A DNA stretch of 61,863 bases. It comes from Ornithomonoglobus_A sp045612845 (GTDB taxonomy: Bacteria > Bacillota > Clostridia > UBA1381). The stretch covers positions 1 to 61,863 of the forward strand of contig JAZKZV010000007.1 in NCBI GenBank assembly GCA_045612845.1, given 5' to 3'. Within the stretch, counting starts at the first letter, position 1. The number at the start of each line of letters is the position of its first letter. Below are positions 7,017-16,613 of this stretch, in pieces. The notes beneath the pieces are model-generated. The model was not told the origin of the DNA and did no database searches. It was given only the letters and a program-made list of their open reading frames with translations. A program made the translations under genes and the position numbers.

Positions 7017-7046
7017 TATTGTGTACTCTTTTTTGTTTTATATTCA
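7017..7046 (-). promoter_or_regulatory. Forespore (sigma-G-like) promoter of the spore-protein gene
   Basis: On the minus strand TGAATA (7046-7041), 17 bases, CACAATA (7023-7017), one mismatch from the sigma-G -10 pattern CATxxTA. The leader also holds GTCGA...TCGAC (6992-7007). Confidence 0.5.
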
Positions 7047-7080
7047 AATTTTAATTTGGTAATTTTTTTTATGTTTTATA

Positions 7081-7109
7081 TTGCAAAACAACTTTGTATA
7101 TGATAGAAT
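7081..7109 (+). promoter_or_regulatory. Promoter of the DUF4886 gene
   Basis: TTGCAA, 17-base spacer, TAGAAT. Confidence 0.55.
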
Positions 7110-7178
7110 AGATTTAACTTTATTGAATCTATTTAGTTAGATTATTAAGATAACAGATATCTAAGGAGAATTTTAAAA

Positions 7179-7898
7179 ATGAAAATTTTATCAATAGGAA
7201 ACAGTTTTTCGCAGGACGCTCAAAGATATTTGCACCAGATTGCAAGAGCTGACGGAGTTAATATTGAAGCGGTTAATCTTTACATACCGGGTTGTCTGCT
7301 TTCGCATCATTACAGAAATATGCTAAGCGAAGAAGAGGCATATAAAATCGAAATAAACGGAATGCATTCAGGATTTGATGTCTCAATGAAAGAGGCGCTT
7401 TTAAATCGTGATTGGGATGTTGTAACTATTCAGCAGGGAAGTCTTAAGTCGGCATGTTATGAAGCTTATCAGCCATATCTTAATAAAATTGTTGAGTACA
7501 TAAGATTATGTGCTCCGCAGGCAAAAGTTGCAATTCATCAGACATGGGCATACGAAAAGGACTCAAAAATGTTAACCGAATGGGTGGGATATACAGACCA
7601 TATTAAAATGTTTGAAGATATAAAAGAAGCGTATCAGAAAGCATTTGAAGATTCAAAAGCGGATATACTCCTGCCATCAGGTGAGCTTATGCAAAAAATG
7701 CTTGCGTCAGGAATTGAAAAGGTACACAGAGACGGATTCCACTTGGGTCTTGGCAGATATGCAGTGGGATTGCTTTGGTACAGTATGTTAACAGGTAACG
7801 ATATAATGAACAATACGTTTTCTGATTTTTATGAGGAAGTTTCCGAAGAAGAAATTAAAATAACAAAAAAATGCGTAAGCGAAATGTGCAATAATTAA
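7179..7898 (+). CDS. SGNH-hydrolase-like DUF4886 protein
   Basis: 239 aa. It begins with ILSIGNSFSQDA, the block I of SGNH-type esterases with S9 as the presumed nucleophile. Near the C-terminus it carries HRDGFHLGLGRY, the D-x-x-H block that completes the catalytic pair. There is no signal peptide, so it is cytosolic. DUF4886 proteins often lie near carbohydrate-degradation genes and may deacetylate sugars or other small substrates; the substrate is unknown. It is a single-gene unit with its own promoter and terminator; ribosome binding site AAGGAG. Confidence 0.8.
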   Translation: MKILSIGNSFSQDAQRYLHQIARADGVNIEAVNLYIPGCLLSHHYRNMLSEEEAYKIEINGMHSGFDVSMKEALLNRDWDVVTIQQGSLKSACYEAYQPYLNKIVEYIRLCAPQAKVAIHQTWAYEKDSKMLTEWVGYTDHIKMFEDIKEAYQKAFEDSKADILLPSGELMQKMLASGIEKVHRDGFHLGLGRYAVGLLWYSMLTGNDIMNNTFSDFYEEVSEEEIKITKKCVSEMCNN

Positions 7899-7910
7899 AA
7901 CAAATACATA

Positions 7911-7936
7911 ACCCGTCTCTATGGCGGGTTTTTTTA
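7911..7936 (+). terminator. Rho-independent terminator
   Basis: ACCCG...CGGGT followed by eight T. Confidence 0.85.
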
Positions 7937-8085
7937 TAAATATTTTGTGTAAATTTTCTGTAAAAAACAATTTAAATAAAATTTATTGTACTTTAACCTT
8001 ATTTTAACATTTATATTATATAATATATAATAGATACATATAGTTTAATTTTGCGATTTTAACCCAAAAAGAAAGGAACACAAAA

Positions 8086-9828
8086 ATGAAAGAAACGGTA
8101 ATGGATAAAATTACTATAGATAAAATAAAAAAAATACCCAATAAATCGGGAAAATTTTCTAAGAAGAAGAAAATTATTTTTCTTGTTCTTTTACTTGTTA
8201 TAATAGCCGCGGTTGCTTTTGCATTAAAAAGTAAAAAACCTGAGATTATAATAGAAGCGGATGAGGCAACTGTACAAAGACAGGATATAACATCATCTGT
8301 TACCGGTTCGGCGGTTGTAATGCCAAAGGATAAATATTCTATTACCGCACTTGTTTCGGGCGATGTTTTGTCGGCAGACTTCGAGCAGGGCGATGTTGTA
8401 AAAGAGGGCGATGTTTTATATAAAATTGACGCCTCGGACGCGCAAACCTCAATAGAAAATGCAAATATTTCATATGAGCGCTCACAAATGGACTACAACA
8501 AAGCTCTTGATGACTACAACAATCTTACAGTAACATCTGATGTTACGGGAGTTGTTAAAACACTGTATGTAAAAAAGGGCGACTCGGTAAATGCGGGTAC
8601 AAAAATCGCAGATATATATGATGATTCATATTTAATACTTACTCTTACATTTAACGATTTTGATGCGCAAAACATATACATAGGTCAAAGTGCACTTGTA
8701 AGAGTTTCCTCAAACGGTGAAACGATTGACGGTACTGTAACAAATGTAAACCAGACAGGCTATGCAGCTGCAGGCAATACTCTGGTAAGAACAGTAAAAA
8801 TAAAAGTAAAGAACCCCGGAGCTTTGTCAAACACCGAAACAGCAACCGCAACAGTAGGTGAATATGCATGTGCATCGGCAGGTACATTTGAATACATATC
8901 CGAAAAGACAATCATGGCAGAGGCAACGGGAGAAATAGATGCAGTTTATGTATACGAGGGCTCACGTGTTGTAAATGGTACAAAGCTTGTACATATAGAC
9001 AGTACATCAGTTTCTAACAATTTAAAATCCTCGTCGCTGTCTTTAAAATCGTCTGAGCTATCGCGTAACAATGCACAGAAAAAGCTTGAGGATTACACCA
9101 TTACTGCGCCTATTTCGGGAACGGTTATCACAAAAAATGTAAAAGCGGGCGATAAGCTCGACAACTCTACTATGTCTACTGAAATGGCAATAATTTACGA
9201 TATGTCAAGTCTGGAATGTGAGTTGTCGGTTGACGAGCTGGACATTAAAAACATAAAAACAAAGCAAAAAGCCACTATAAAATCAGACGCAATAGAGGGT
9301 AAAGTATATAATGGTATAGTTTCCAACGTTTCGGTAAACGGTACAACCTCGGGCGGTGTAACAACATACCCTGTAACAATTATTATTACCGATTTTGATG
9401 AGGCACTTCTTCCGGGTATGAATATTGACGTCGAAATTATAACCTCCAAGGCAACAGACGTTTTATGTGTTCCCGTAACAGCCCTAAACAGAGGTAACAC
9501 AGTTTATGTTAAAGGCGAAAAAGAAAACGAAGAAGACAAAGCACCCGAGGGCTTTAAGACTGTAAGAGTACAAACGGGCGCGTATAACAATGAGTATATA
9601 GAAATCAAATCAGGACTTAACGAGGGCGATAGTGTCTACATTCCGAAGATAAAATCATCAGGTGAAAAAATGCAGGGAATGTTTGGTCAGGGTATGCCGG
9701 GCAGAGGAATGCCCGGTGGTATGTCTGGCGGTATGCCTGGTGGAATGTCCGGAGGTGGCATGCAACGTGGCTCTATGCCGAGCGGAGGTATGCAACGTGG
9801 CTCTATGCCGAGCGGAGGTATGCGATAA
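8086..9828 (+). CDS. HlyD/MacA-type membrane-fusion (adaptor) subunit
   Basis: 580 aa. Short cytoplasmic start, one membrane helix (about residues 28-47), then the extracytoplasmic adaptor: a barrel-sandwich (lipoyl-like) hybrid seen twice (KEGDVLYKIDAS and the partner region near TITAPISGTVITK), helical hairpin and beta-barrel. In Firmicutes such proteins work with a MacB-type ABC exporter, encoded directly downstream. The last 45 residues are Gly/Met-rich (GMPGGMSGG) and end in a perfect 30-bp duplication encoding MQRGSMPSGG twice. The stop codon shares one base with the next start (TAATG). Substrate unknown; peptides, lipids or surface proteins are possible. Confidence 0.88.
   Translation: MKETVMDKITIDKIKKIPNKSGKFSKKKKIIFLVLLLVIIAAVAFALKSKKPEIIIEADEATVQRQDITSSVTGSAVVMPKDKYSITALVSGDVLSADFEQGDVVKEGDVLYKIDASDAQTSIENANISYERSQMDYNKALDDYNNLTVTSDVTGVVKTLYVKKGDSVNAGTKIADIYDDSYLILTLTFNDFDAQNIYIGQSALVRVSSNGETIDGTVTNVNQTGYAAAGNTLVRTVKIKVKNPGALSNTETATATVGEYACASAGTFEYISEKTIMAEATGEIDAVYVYEGSRVVNGTKLVHIDSTSVSNNLKSSSLSLKSSELSRNNAQKKLEDYTITAPISGTVITKNVKAGDKLDNSTMSTEMAIIYDMSSLECELSVDELDIKNIKTKQKATIKSDAIEGKVYNGIVSNVSVNGTTSGGVTTYPVTIIITDFDEALLPGMNIDVEIITSKATDVLCVPVTALNRGNTVYVKGEKENEEDKAPEGFKTVRVQTGAYNNEYIEIKSGLNEGDSVYIPKIKSSGEKMQGMFGQGMPGRGMPGGMSGGMPGGMSGGGMQRGSMPSGGMQRGSMPSGGMR
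9760..9819 (+). repeat. 30-bp perfect tandem duplication
   Basis: Units 9760-9789 and 9790-9819 are identical and encode ten residues each at the C-terminus of the adaptor protein. Confidence 0.9.
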
Positions 9829-10589
9829 TGTATACTTCCCAAAACTCCTTGCCTTTGGTTGAATTCAGAGATGTCTATAAAATATATACAATGGGCGACA
9901 GTGAGGTTCGCGCGTTGGACGGTGTGTCGTTCTCGATTTATGATAATGAGTTTGTTGCAATCATAGGTCAGTCGGGAAGCGGAAAGTCCACGTGTATGAA
10001 CATAATAGGATGTCTTGATGTTCCAACAAGCGGCGAATATCTTTTAAAAGGCACAGACGTCAGCAATCTTACAGATGACGAGCAAGCCGAAATACGAAAT
10101 AAAACATTAGGCTTTATTTTTCAGCAATATAATCTTCTGCCAAAGCTCAGTATTTTAGATAATGTAAAGCTCCCCCTTTTATATAAAGGCTTACCCGAAA
10201 AAGAACAGACTGAGCGTGCTATGGATGCACTAAAACGTGTGGGTATTGACGATAAAAGCCATCATAAACCATCCCAGCTTTCGGGCGGACAACAACAAAG
10301 AGCCTCTATTGCACGTGCATTGGCAGGCTCTCCGTCTGTGATTTTGGCAGACGAGCCTACAGGTGCACTCGATTCGAAAACAAGTAAAGAGGTTATAGAT
10401 TTTTTAATTGAGTTAAATGCTCAGGGTAACACAATAATACTGATAACTCACGACAACACCATTGCCTCAAGGGCAAAGCGCGTAATACGTATACACGACG
10501 GTAAAATAATATATGACGGAGATGCATTGGGCGACGAAATAATAAAAACAACTGTCCTTGCCTCGCAAAAGGAGGGAAGCACCATATGA
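9828..10589 (+). CDS. MacB/LolD-type ABC transporter ATP-binding protein
   Basis: 253 aa. Walker A GQSGSGKST at 47-55, signature LSGGQQQR at about 147-154, Walker B VILADEPTGALD, and a switch histidine in LITHD. It powers the MacB-type permease encoded next. It overlaps the adaptor gene by one base and the permease gene by four (ATGA), so the three are tightly coupled. Cytosolic and membrane-associated. Confidence 0.93.
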   Translation: MYTSQNSLPLVEFRDVYKIYTMGDSEVRALDGVSFSIYDNEFVAIIGQSGSGKSTCMNIIGCLDVPTSGEYLLKGTDVSNLTDDEQAEIRNKTLGFIFQQYNLLPKLSILDNVKLPLLYKGLPEKEQTERAMDALKRVGIDDKSHHKPSQLSGGQQQRASIARALAGSPSVILADEPTGALDSKTSKEVIDFLIELNAQGNTIILITHDNTIASRAKRVIRIHDGKIIYDGDALGDEIIKTTVLASQKEGSTI

Positions 10590-11767
10590 GCCTTTCAAAG
10601 ACAATAGCAATGGCTATATCGAGTATTCTTTCCAATAAACTGCGTTCGGCACTTACAATGCTTGGAATTATCATAGGTGTTGCTGCAGTAATTATTTTAG
10701 TCAGCATAATGGACGGTATAACAGGTCAGGTATCGGACGCGTTCGAGAGCTTTGGTATGAACAACATCACGGTTTCCATAACATCAAGAGGAAGCACAAG
10801 ATACGTAGAGCCTGATAATTTATACGAGCTTATAGATAAAAACCCCGAGTTGTTTGCATACTGCTCGCCAAAGGTAAGTGTAACTGCAAACATAAAATCT
10901 CCCGATAGCTCGGATGGTGCATACAGTTCGGTAACAGGTGTTGACGAAACGTATGACGAAATAGAAAAATTAGCAACAGCAGACGGACGTTTTCTGCAGT
11001 TTGTAGATATTGATAAGATCTTAAAGGTATGCGTAATAGGTTCATACTACGAAAAAGAATATTATTCAAATGGCGGAGCACTCGGCAAAACCATAAAAAT
11101 AAACGGAGAGCCATACACAATAGTAGGTGTTTTAGAGGAAAAGGCAGACTCCTCGGAGGGCTCATCCGACCAGTGTTTGTATATCCCATACACAAAAGCA
11201 GCTAAAATGATGCGAAATGCCACGATAGGCTCGTATGTGGTTTCCATGAAGGATGCAAACAAAATGGACATATCAAAAAGAGTTCTTGAGAACAAGCTCA
11301 CAGAAATTTTGGGCAGCAGTGATTATTACTCTTTAATTGCAACACAGGAAATATTAAACGAAATGAATAAGATTATGGATACGCTAAAAGGCTCGCTTGT
11401 GCTTATTGCGGGTATTTCGCTTTTAGTCGGCGGAATAGGTATTATGAATATTATGCTTGTATCTGTTACTGAACGTACAAAGGAAATAGGTATACGAAAA
11501 TCACTTGGTGCTAAAAAGAAAAACATAATGCAGCAGTTTGTAATAGAAGCGGGCACTGTAAGCGGTATCGGCGGAATAATAGGAATAATATTGGGCGGTA
11601 TAGTTGCCTTTGCCTTAGGAAGGCTTTTGGATATTACGGTAATTCCGTCTGTATCTGCAACAATAGTTGCCTTTAGTGTTTCGGTGGGAATTGGAGTTAT
11701 ATTCGGATTTTTACCTGCCAAAAATGCGGCAAATCTGAATCCAATAGATGCATTACGTTTTGAATAA
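10586..11767 (+). CDS. MacB-type ABC transporter permease (FtsX-like)
   Basis: 393 aa. Four-helix MacB topology: a first membrane helix (about 20-43), a large extracytoplasmic MacB_PCD domain (about 44-270), then the FtsX domain with three helices. The motif TERTKEIGIRKSLGAKKKNI is the usual coupling loop. It forms a mechanotransmission exporter with the ATPase and adaptor. The SLH gene begins 18 bases downstream and may be in the same transcript. Confidence 0.92.
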   Translation: MSLSKTIAMAISSILSNKLRSALTMLGIIIGVAAVIILVSIMDGITGQVSDAFESFGMNNITVSITSRGSTRYVEPDNLYELIDKNPELFAYCSPKVSVTANIKSPDSSDGAYSSVTGVDETYDEIEKLATADGRFLQFVDIDKILKVCVIGSYYEKEYYSNGGALGKTIKINGEPYTIVGVLEEKADSSEGSSDQCLYIPYTKAAKMMRNATIGSYVVSMKDANKMDISKRVLENKLTEILGSSDYYSLIATQEILNEMNKIMDTLKGSLVLIAGISLLVGGIGIMNIMLVSVTERTKEIGIRKSLGAKKKNIMQQFVIEAGTVSGIGGIIGIILGGIVAFALGRLLDITVIPSVSATIVAFSVSVGIGVIFGFLPAKNAANLNPIDALRFE

Positions 11768-11785
11768 AAAAATGGGAGGATTTTT

Positions 11786-14035
11786 ATGAAAAAGATATCA
11801 TATATGTTGCCTGTTATATTTATGCTTTTATTTACAAGTGTAAATGCGGCACCGACATATTCTGACAATGTTACATCACTTCTTAGCGAGCTTTCCATAA
11901 TGCAGGGCGACCCTGACGGAAACATGCGCTTTGATGCACTTGTTTCGCGTGCAGAGTGTACAAAAATTGCAGTTACGGCATCATCGTACAGAAACTCGGT
12001 GGCAATGCTGAGTAAAACATCACCATTTAAAGATGTTCCATACACACACTGGTCCTCGCCATATGTTACGGTAGGTGTTAAAAACGGTCTTTGTACAGGA
12101 TACTTAGACGCAACATTCCGTCCTCAGAACACGGTTCTTTACGAGGAGGCGGCAACAATGTTTTTGCGTGTTTTAGGCTACACAAACGAGGACTTTGGTG
12201 CAAGCTGGCCAGACGGTCAGTTAGGCATAGCAAAAAATATAGGCTTGTTGGATAATATCCAAAAGTCTGCAGGGCAAACACTAAGTCGCCGCGATGTTGC
12301 AACAATGGTGTATAACACATTAAATGCAAAGCAAAAGGGTTCGCAGAGTACATATCTTTCTACCTTTAACCGTGCAATTATAGATGATGTTGTTTTAATT
12401 TCCACATCAAATGAGGACCCGTCTGTTGCGGAGGGTAAAATATTCACCTCGTCGGGTACATACAATTATACCAGCACACTTGATTTATCCAAAATCGGTA
12501 TGCAGGGAAGCATGGTACTGAGAAACAACGATACTGTTGTTGCGTTTATAGGCGACGACCGTAACGATGGCAGTGATAAGCAAATGGTTTATTCTGTTCT
12601 TGGTAACGGAATTGTTACATACAAAAATGGCTCGTTTAACCAGATAGATGTACAAAACAACACAGTATTCTACAAAAACTCGTCTAAGACAGATGCCATG
12701 TCGGCACTTTCATCCCTGAAGATGGGTGATATCGTGCGTATAAGCTATGCTAAAAACGGAGAGATTGACTATGTTCTATGCACTTCGGGAAAAACTGTCG
12801 GACCAAGAACAGTTAAAACGTCTGACTGGTATACAGGCTTTGGTGCAACATCCTCTGTTACAGTTATGAGAGACGGAGTAAAAAGTACAATCACAGACGT
12901 TAAAACGAACGATATTGCATATTACCTAAAAGAGCTTGATATTGCGCTCGTATACTCCAAAAAGGTAACAGGTGTTTATGAGAGCGCAACACCAAACACC
13001 GATACACCGACTTCGGTTACTGTTTCGGGCAATACATATCAGCTAGAGGGACTTGATGCATTCTCCAAGCTTTCGTCAAATGGTACTTATAAGCTTGGTG
13101 ATACAGTTACACTTCTGTTAGGAAAAGACGGAGGAGTTGCAGATGTTGCCAATAACGCCCAGATAAGCACTCGTGTGTACGGATTCCTTGCGGGAGTAGG
13201 AACAAAGCAGACGACCGTATCAGGAGCATCAGTTACAAAGAACTATGTTAAAATAGTAACACCATCGGGAGAGGTGTACGAATATATCACAAACAAGGAT
13301 TACAGCTCATTACAAAATGCTATTGTTTCGGTATCATTAAAGGACGGGGTTGCAACACTTTCGAGAATTACGCAAGACAGCAACGTCTACGGAAAATTTG
13401 TATGGACCGATACATCTAAAAAGATTGGCAATGTTAATCTTGCAGATGATGTAAAAATTCTTGAGGTATTAGGAACACAAGCAACCGAAACTGCACTTTT
13501 TGGAACAGTTTACCCACAACGACTAAACTCGCTTACACTTCTTGAGAGCAACATTTTATACGTATCAAAGAACGGTGATGGCGAAATTTATGAGCTTATC
13601 TTAAAAGATGTAACAGGTGATATGTACACCTACGGAATAATAACACGTGCAACATCAAACAGCGGTACAATGTCGCTTTCGGGCAGTTATTCGTACATTT
13701 CAAACGGAGTTGAGCAGAGTGTATCAACACAGGGCAAAACATTTGGAGTGTCGTCATCTCAGGCGGTAAAGATTATTACCGACGGAAGAAGTGTATCCTC
13801 GATATCAGCGCTCGGCAAGGTTGGGTCGGGCAGAATTTCAAACATAAGCGGTTCCCGGATTACAGTGGGTAACGAAGTATGTACAATGTCCGATAAAGTA
13901 CAGATTTATATTAAAAAATCGCATACATCTATATACGATATGATTACCATAGATGAATTAAAGGACGTATATACAAATTACAGTGCACAGGTATATACAG
14001 AGAAGAACAGAGTACGAATTATAGTATTATCGTAG
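11786..14035 (+). CDS. SLH-domain surface protein
   Basis: 749 aa. Signal peptide 1-22. Three N-terminal S-layer-homology repeats (about 26-66, 78-130 and 140-190; for example PFKDVPYTHWSSPYV and ATFRPQNTVLYEEAATMF) should anchor it non-covalently to secondary wall polymers. The remaining 550 residues are beta-rich with short repeated strands around motifs such as GDIVRISYAKNGEIDYVL; no enzyme motif seen. Ribosome binding site GGGAGG. Its position behind the MacAB-like genes suggests a shared role at the envelope. The stop TAG is supplied by a dispersed palindromic repeat. Confidence 0.85.
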   Translation: MKKISYMLPVIFMLLFTSVNAAPTYSDNVTSLLSELSIMQGDPDGNMRFDALVSRAECTKIAVTASSYRNSVAMLSKTSPFKDVPYTHWSSPYVTVGVKNGLCTGYLDATFRPQNTVLYEEAATMFLRVLGYTNEDFGASWPDGQLGIAKNIGLLDNIQKSAGQTLSRRDVATMVYNTLNAKQKGSQSTYLSTFNRAIIDDVVLISTSNEDPSVAEGKIFTSSGTYNYTSTLDLSKIGMQGSMVLRNNDTVVAFIGDDRNDGSDKQMVYSVLGNGIVTYKNGSFNQIDVQNNTVFYKNSSKTDAMSALSSLKMGDIVRISYAKNGEIDYVLCTSGKTVGPRTVKTSDWYTGFGATSSVTVMRDGVKSTITDVKTNDIAYYLKELDIALVYSKKVTGVYESATPNTDTPTSVTVSGNTYQLEGLDAFSKLSSNGTYKLGDTVTLLLGKDGGVADVANNAQISTRVYGFLAGVGTKQTTVSGASVTKNYVKIVTPSGEVYEYITNKDYSSLQNAIVSVSLKDGVATLSRITQDSNVYGKFVWTDTSKKIGNVNLADDVKILEVLGTQATETALFGTVYPQRLNSLTLLESNILYVSKNGDGEIYELILKDVTGDMYTYGIITRATSNSGTMSLSGSYSYISNGVEQSVSTQGKTFGVSSSQAVKIITDGRSVSSISALGKVGSGRISNISGSRITVGNEVCTMSDKVQIYIKKSHTSIYDMITIDELKDVYTNYSAQVYTEKNRVRIIVLS

Positions 14036-14064
14036 GGGAGTGCCTTTGTGCCCTCCCGTTTTTT
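14032..14064 (+). terminator. Palindromic repeat copy acting as terminator
   Basis: GTAGGGGAGTGCC...GCCCTCCCG (14032-14058), one of the dispersed repeats, followed by six T. It contains the SLH gene's stop codon (14033-14035), and GGGAG/CTCCC gives the stem, so a mobile-looking repeat has become the transcript end. Confidence 0.75.
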
Positions 14065-14065
14065 C

Positions 14066-14094
14066 TTGACTAAAATTTAAAAAAATGGTATAAT
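14066..14094 (+). promoter_or_regulatory. Promoter of copA
   Basis: TTGACT, 17-base spacer, TATAAT. No CsoR- or CopY-type operator recognised. Confidence 0.75.
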
Positions 14095-14122
14095 AAAAGA
14101 AAAACAATATCGGGAGACACTG

Positions 14123-16561
14123 ATGAATACAAAATTTAACATAGTAGGAATGACGTGCTCTGCATGCTCTGCCCATGTGGACAAATGTGTGCGCGAGATA
14201 GACGGAGTAGAAGAGGTAAACGTAAACCTTTTAAAAAATACTATGACAGTAGAATATAATAACAATGTAACCGAAGAGGACATCATAAAGGCAGTTCGGA
14301 ATGGCGGTTACGGAGCAAGTGTTTTTGGTAAAAAGCAGGAGTTACCTAAAACGACCGATACAATAAGCGAAAAGAAAAGGCTTATAATATCAGTTGCATT
14401 TTTAATACCGCTTATGTATATATCAATGGGACATATGTGGCATTTTCCGTTTCTTAGCTTTTTTGATAATGTAGAGAATGCAGGAATTTTTGCACTTACA
14501 CAGCTTTTACTCACAACACCTGTAATAATAGTAAACAGAAAGTTTTTCACAAATGGATTTAAATCGCTCTTTCGCGGTGCACCCAATATGGATACACTCA
14601 TTGCAATCGGCTCGCTTGCCTCTTTTGTGTATGGTGTAGTTACATTGTATGCCATAGTATATGCACTTGGACATCAAAATACCGAAATGGCACACACTCA
14701 TATGATGAATCTGTATTTTGAGGGCGCAGCCATGATTTTAACGCTTATAACACTCGGAAAATTCCTGGAGGCGCGTGCAAAGGGCAAAACCACAGACGCT
14801 ATAGAAAAGCTTATGGATTTGGCACCGAAAACTGCAACCGTTATGCGTGAGGGAAAAGAGCAGATAATATCAACAGACGAAATCGTAAAGGGTGATATAG
14901 TTGTTGTAAAATCGGGTCAGACAATTCCCGTTGACGGAAGCATTGCAGAGGGTAGCGGTGCAGTTGATGAGAGCGCAATAACAGGCGAGAGCATGAGTGT
15001 GCATAAGATTGTCGGCGATACGGTTATCGGTGCAACAATTCTGCAAAGCGGATATATAAAAATACGTGTGGAAAAAACGGGCGAGGATACAACGCTTTCT
15101 CAGATTATAAAGCTTGTTGAGGATGCTGCATCATCAAAGGCACCAATCGCAAGACTTGCAGATAAGGTAAGTGGAGTTTTTGTACCCGTTGTTATATCAA
15201 TTTCAATAATAACGCTCATTGTATGGCTTATTGCGGGATATGGTATAAGCCATGCGCTTTCGATGGCAATTTCGGTGCTTGTTATTTCGTGTCCGTGTGC
15301 GTTGGGTCTTGCTACGCCCACTGCCATAATGGTAGGAACGGGAAGCGGTGCAAGAGCGGGAATTTTAATAAAAAATGCCGAAGCGCTCGAAACAACGCAT
15401 AAAATAACAACCGTTGTATTTGATAAAACGGGCACAATAACGGAGGGTAATCCATCCGTAACAGATATAATTCCCGAGGGTGTTTCCAAAGACGAGTTAC
15501 TTGTAATAGCCGCATCGTTGGAGTCAAAATCCTCGCACCCTTTATCCGTTGCAATATGCAAAAAAGCACATGGTCTTGATTTGGTCGAAGTAACCGACTT
15601 TTGTCAGATTGAGGGTCAAGGCATAACGGGTAAGATAAATAATCGGAAAATACTTGCCGGCAACTGCAAAATGATGAGGGAAAACAATATATCCGTACAA
15701 GAAAATACGGAGCTTGCAAAAGCAGGAAAAACTGCACTTTACTTTGCAAGGGATAATGAGTTTATAGGTACAATCGCCATAAGAGACACAATAAAATCGG
15801 GCAGTAAGCGGGCAATCGGTGAGCTTTTAAAAATGGGAATAAAAATAATAATGCTCACAGGCGACAATAAGACCACTGCAAAGGCAATAGCTGACGAGGT
15901 GGGAATTTCCGATGTAATTTCAGAGGTATTACCGCAGGATAAAGAGGCACAAATCCGCAAATTGCAGCAACAAAGCAAGGTTGCAATGGTAGGCGACGGA
16001 ATAAACGATTCGCCATCGCTTGCACGTGCAGATGTTGGAATAGCAATAGGCAATGGTACAGATATCGCAATAGATTCGGCAGATATAGTTCTTATGAATA
16101 ATGACCTTATTTCTGTTGTAAATGCAATAAAGCTATCAAAGGCAGTTATAAGGAATATAAAACAAAATCTGTTCTGGGCATTTTTCTATAACATCCTGGG
16201 AATTCCTGTTGCCGCAGGCGTTTTGTACGTGTCTTTGGGACTAAAACTAAACCCAATGCTTGCCGCGGCGGCAATGAGTGTAAGCTCGGTGTTTGTGGTA
16301 TCAAATGCGTTGAGATTACGACTGTTTAATAATAAATCAACAATAAAAAAAGAGGAGGACAAGAAAATGACAATTAAAATCAAAGGAATGATGTGCACCC
16401 ATTGCACAGGCAGAGTTGAGGCGGCGCTTAACGCAATAGACGGAGTAAGTGCAAAAGTAAGCCTCGAAAATGGCGGCGAGGCGGTTGTGGAAATGCGTGA
16501 AAATATTACACGTGAGGATATTGTAAAGGTTATTACAGACGCAGGCTACGAGGTACTGTAA
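14123..16561 (+). CDS. copA: Copper-exporting P1B-type ATPase with N- and C-terminal HMA domains
   Basis: 812 aa. It pumps Cu(I) out of the cytosol. The N-terminal HMA domain has GMTCSACS (C12, C15). The P-type core follows: actuator TGES, the CPC metal site in SCPCALGLATPT, the phosphorylated Asp in DKTGT, the SSHPLS motif, TGDN and GDGINDSP, with eight membrane helices. Unlike the shortest CopA proteins it continues into a second HMA domain (749-812) with GMMCTHC (C758, C761). A strong internal AGAGGAGG site lies eight bases before the in-frame Met749 codon, so this last domain may also be made alone. Promoter at 14066-14094, terminator at 16585-16613. Confidence 0.95.
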   Translation: MNTKFNIVGMTCSACSAHVDKCVREIDGVEEVNVNLLKNTMTVEYNNNVTEEDIIKAVRNGGYGASVFGKKQELPKTTDTISEKKRLIISVAFLIPLMYISMGHMWHFPFLSFFDNVENAGIFALTQLLLTTPVIIVNRKFFTNGFKSLFRGAPNMDTLIAIGSLASFVYGVVTLYAIVYALGHQNTEMAHTHMMNLYFEGAAMILTLITLGKFLEARAKGKTTDAIEKLMDLAPKTATVMREGKEQIISTDEIVKGDIVVVKSGQTIPVDGSIAEGSGAVDESAITGESMSVHKIVGDTVIGATILQSGYIKIRVEKTGEDTTLSQIIKLVEDAASSKAPIARLADKVSGVFVPVVISISIITLIVWLIAGYGISHALSMAISVLVISCPCALGLATPTAIMVGTGSGARAGILIKNAEALETTHKITTVVFDKTGTITEGNPSVTDIIPEGVSKDELLVIAASLESKSSHPLSVAICKKAHGLDLVEVTDFCQIEGQGITGKINNRKILAGNCKMMRENNISVQENTELAKAGKTALYFARDNEFIGTIAIRDTIKSGSKRAIGELLKMGIKIIMLTGDNKTTAKAIADEVGISDVISEVLPQDKEAQIRKLQQQSKVAMVGDGINDSPSLARADVGIAIGNGTDIAIDSADIVLMNNDLISVVNAIKLSKAVIRNIKQNLFWAFFYNILGIPVAAGVLYVSLGLKLNPMLAAAAMSVSSVFVVSNALRLRLFNNKSTIKKEEDKKMTIKIKGMMCTHCTGRVEAALNAIDGVSAKVSLENGGEAVVEMRENITREDIVKVITDAGYEVL
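16351..16561 (+). CDS. Possible internally translated CopZ-like copper chaperone
   Basis: In-frame internal start at 16367 (ATG, codon 749 of copA) preceded by AGAGGAGG at 16351-16358 with an eight-base spacer. The product would be 64 aa, the size of a free CopZ, with the CTHC copper site. The signal could be live, giving both pump and chaperone from one gene, or a relic of a former copA-copZ operon whose stop codon was lost. Listed coordinates include the ribosome binding site; the reading frame is 16367-16561. Confidence 0.5.
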
Positions 16562-16584
16562 GTTAGGATACTCCCGCAAATATC

Positions 16585-16613
16585 AACACACCCTGTTAAA
16601 AGGGTGTGTTTTT
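16585..16613 (+). terminator. Rho-independent terminator of copA
   Basis: AACACACCC / GGGTGTGTT followed by T. Confidence 0.88.

Noticed and set aside
7981..8030. Promoter for the MacA-type gene
   Set aside because: Several TATAAT-like hexamers occur in an AT-rich run, but none has a -35 box at proper spacing.
11326..12045. 239-codon minus-strand frame across the permease/SLH junction
   Set aside because: Spans two well-supported genes on the opposite strand and shows no recognisable domain.
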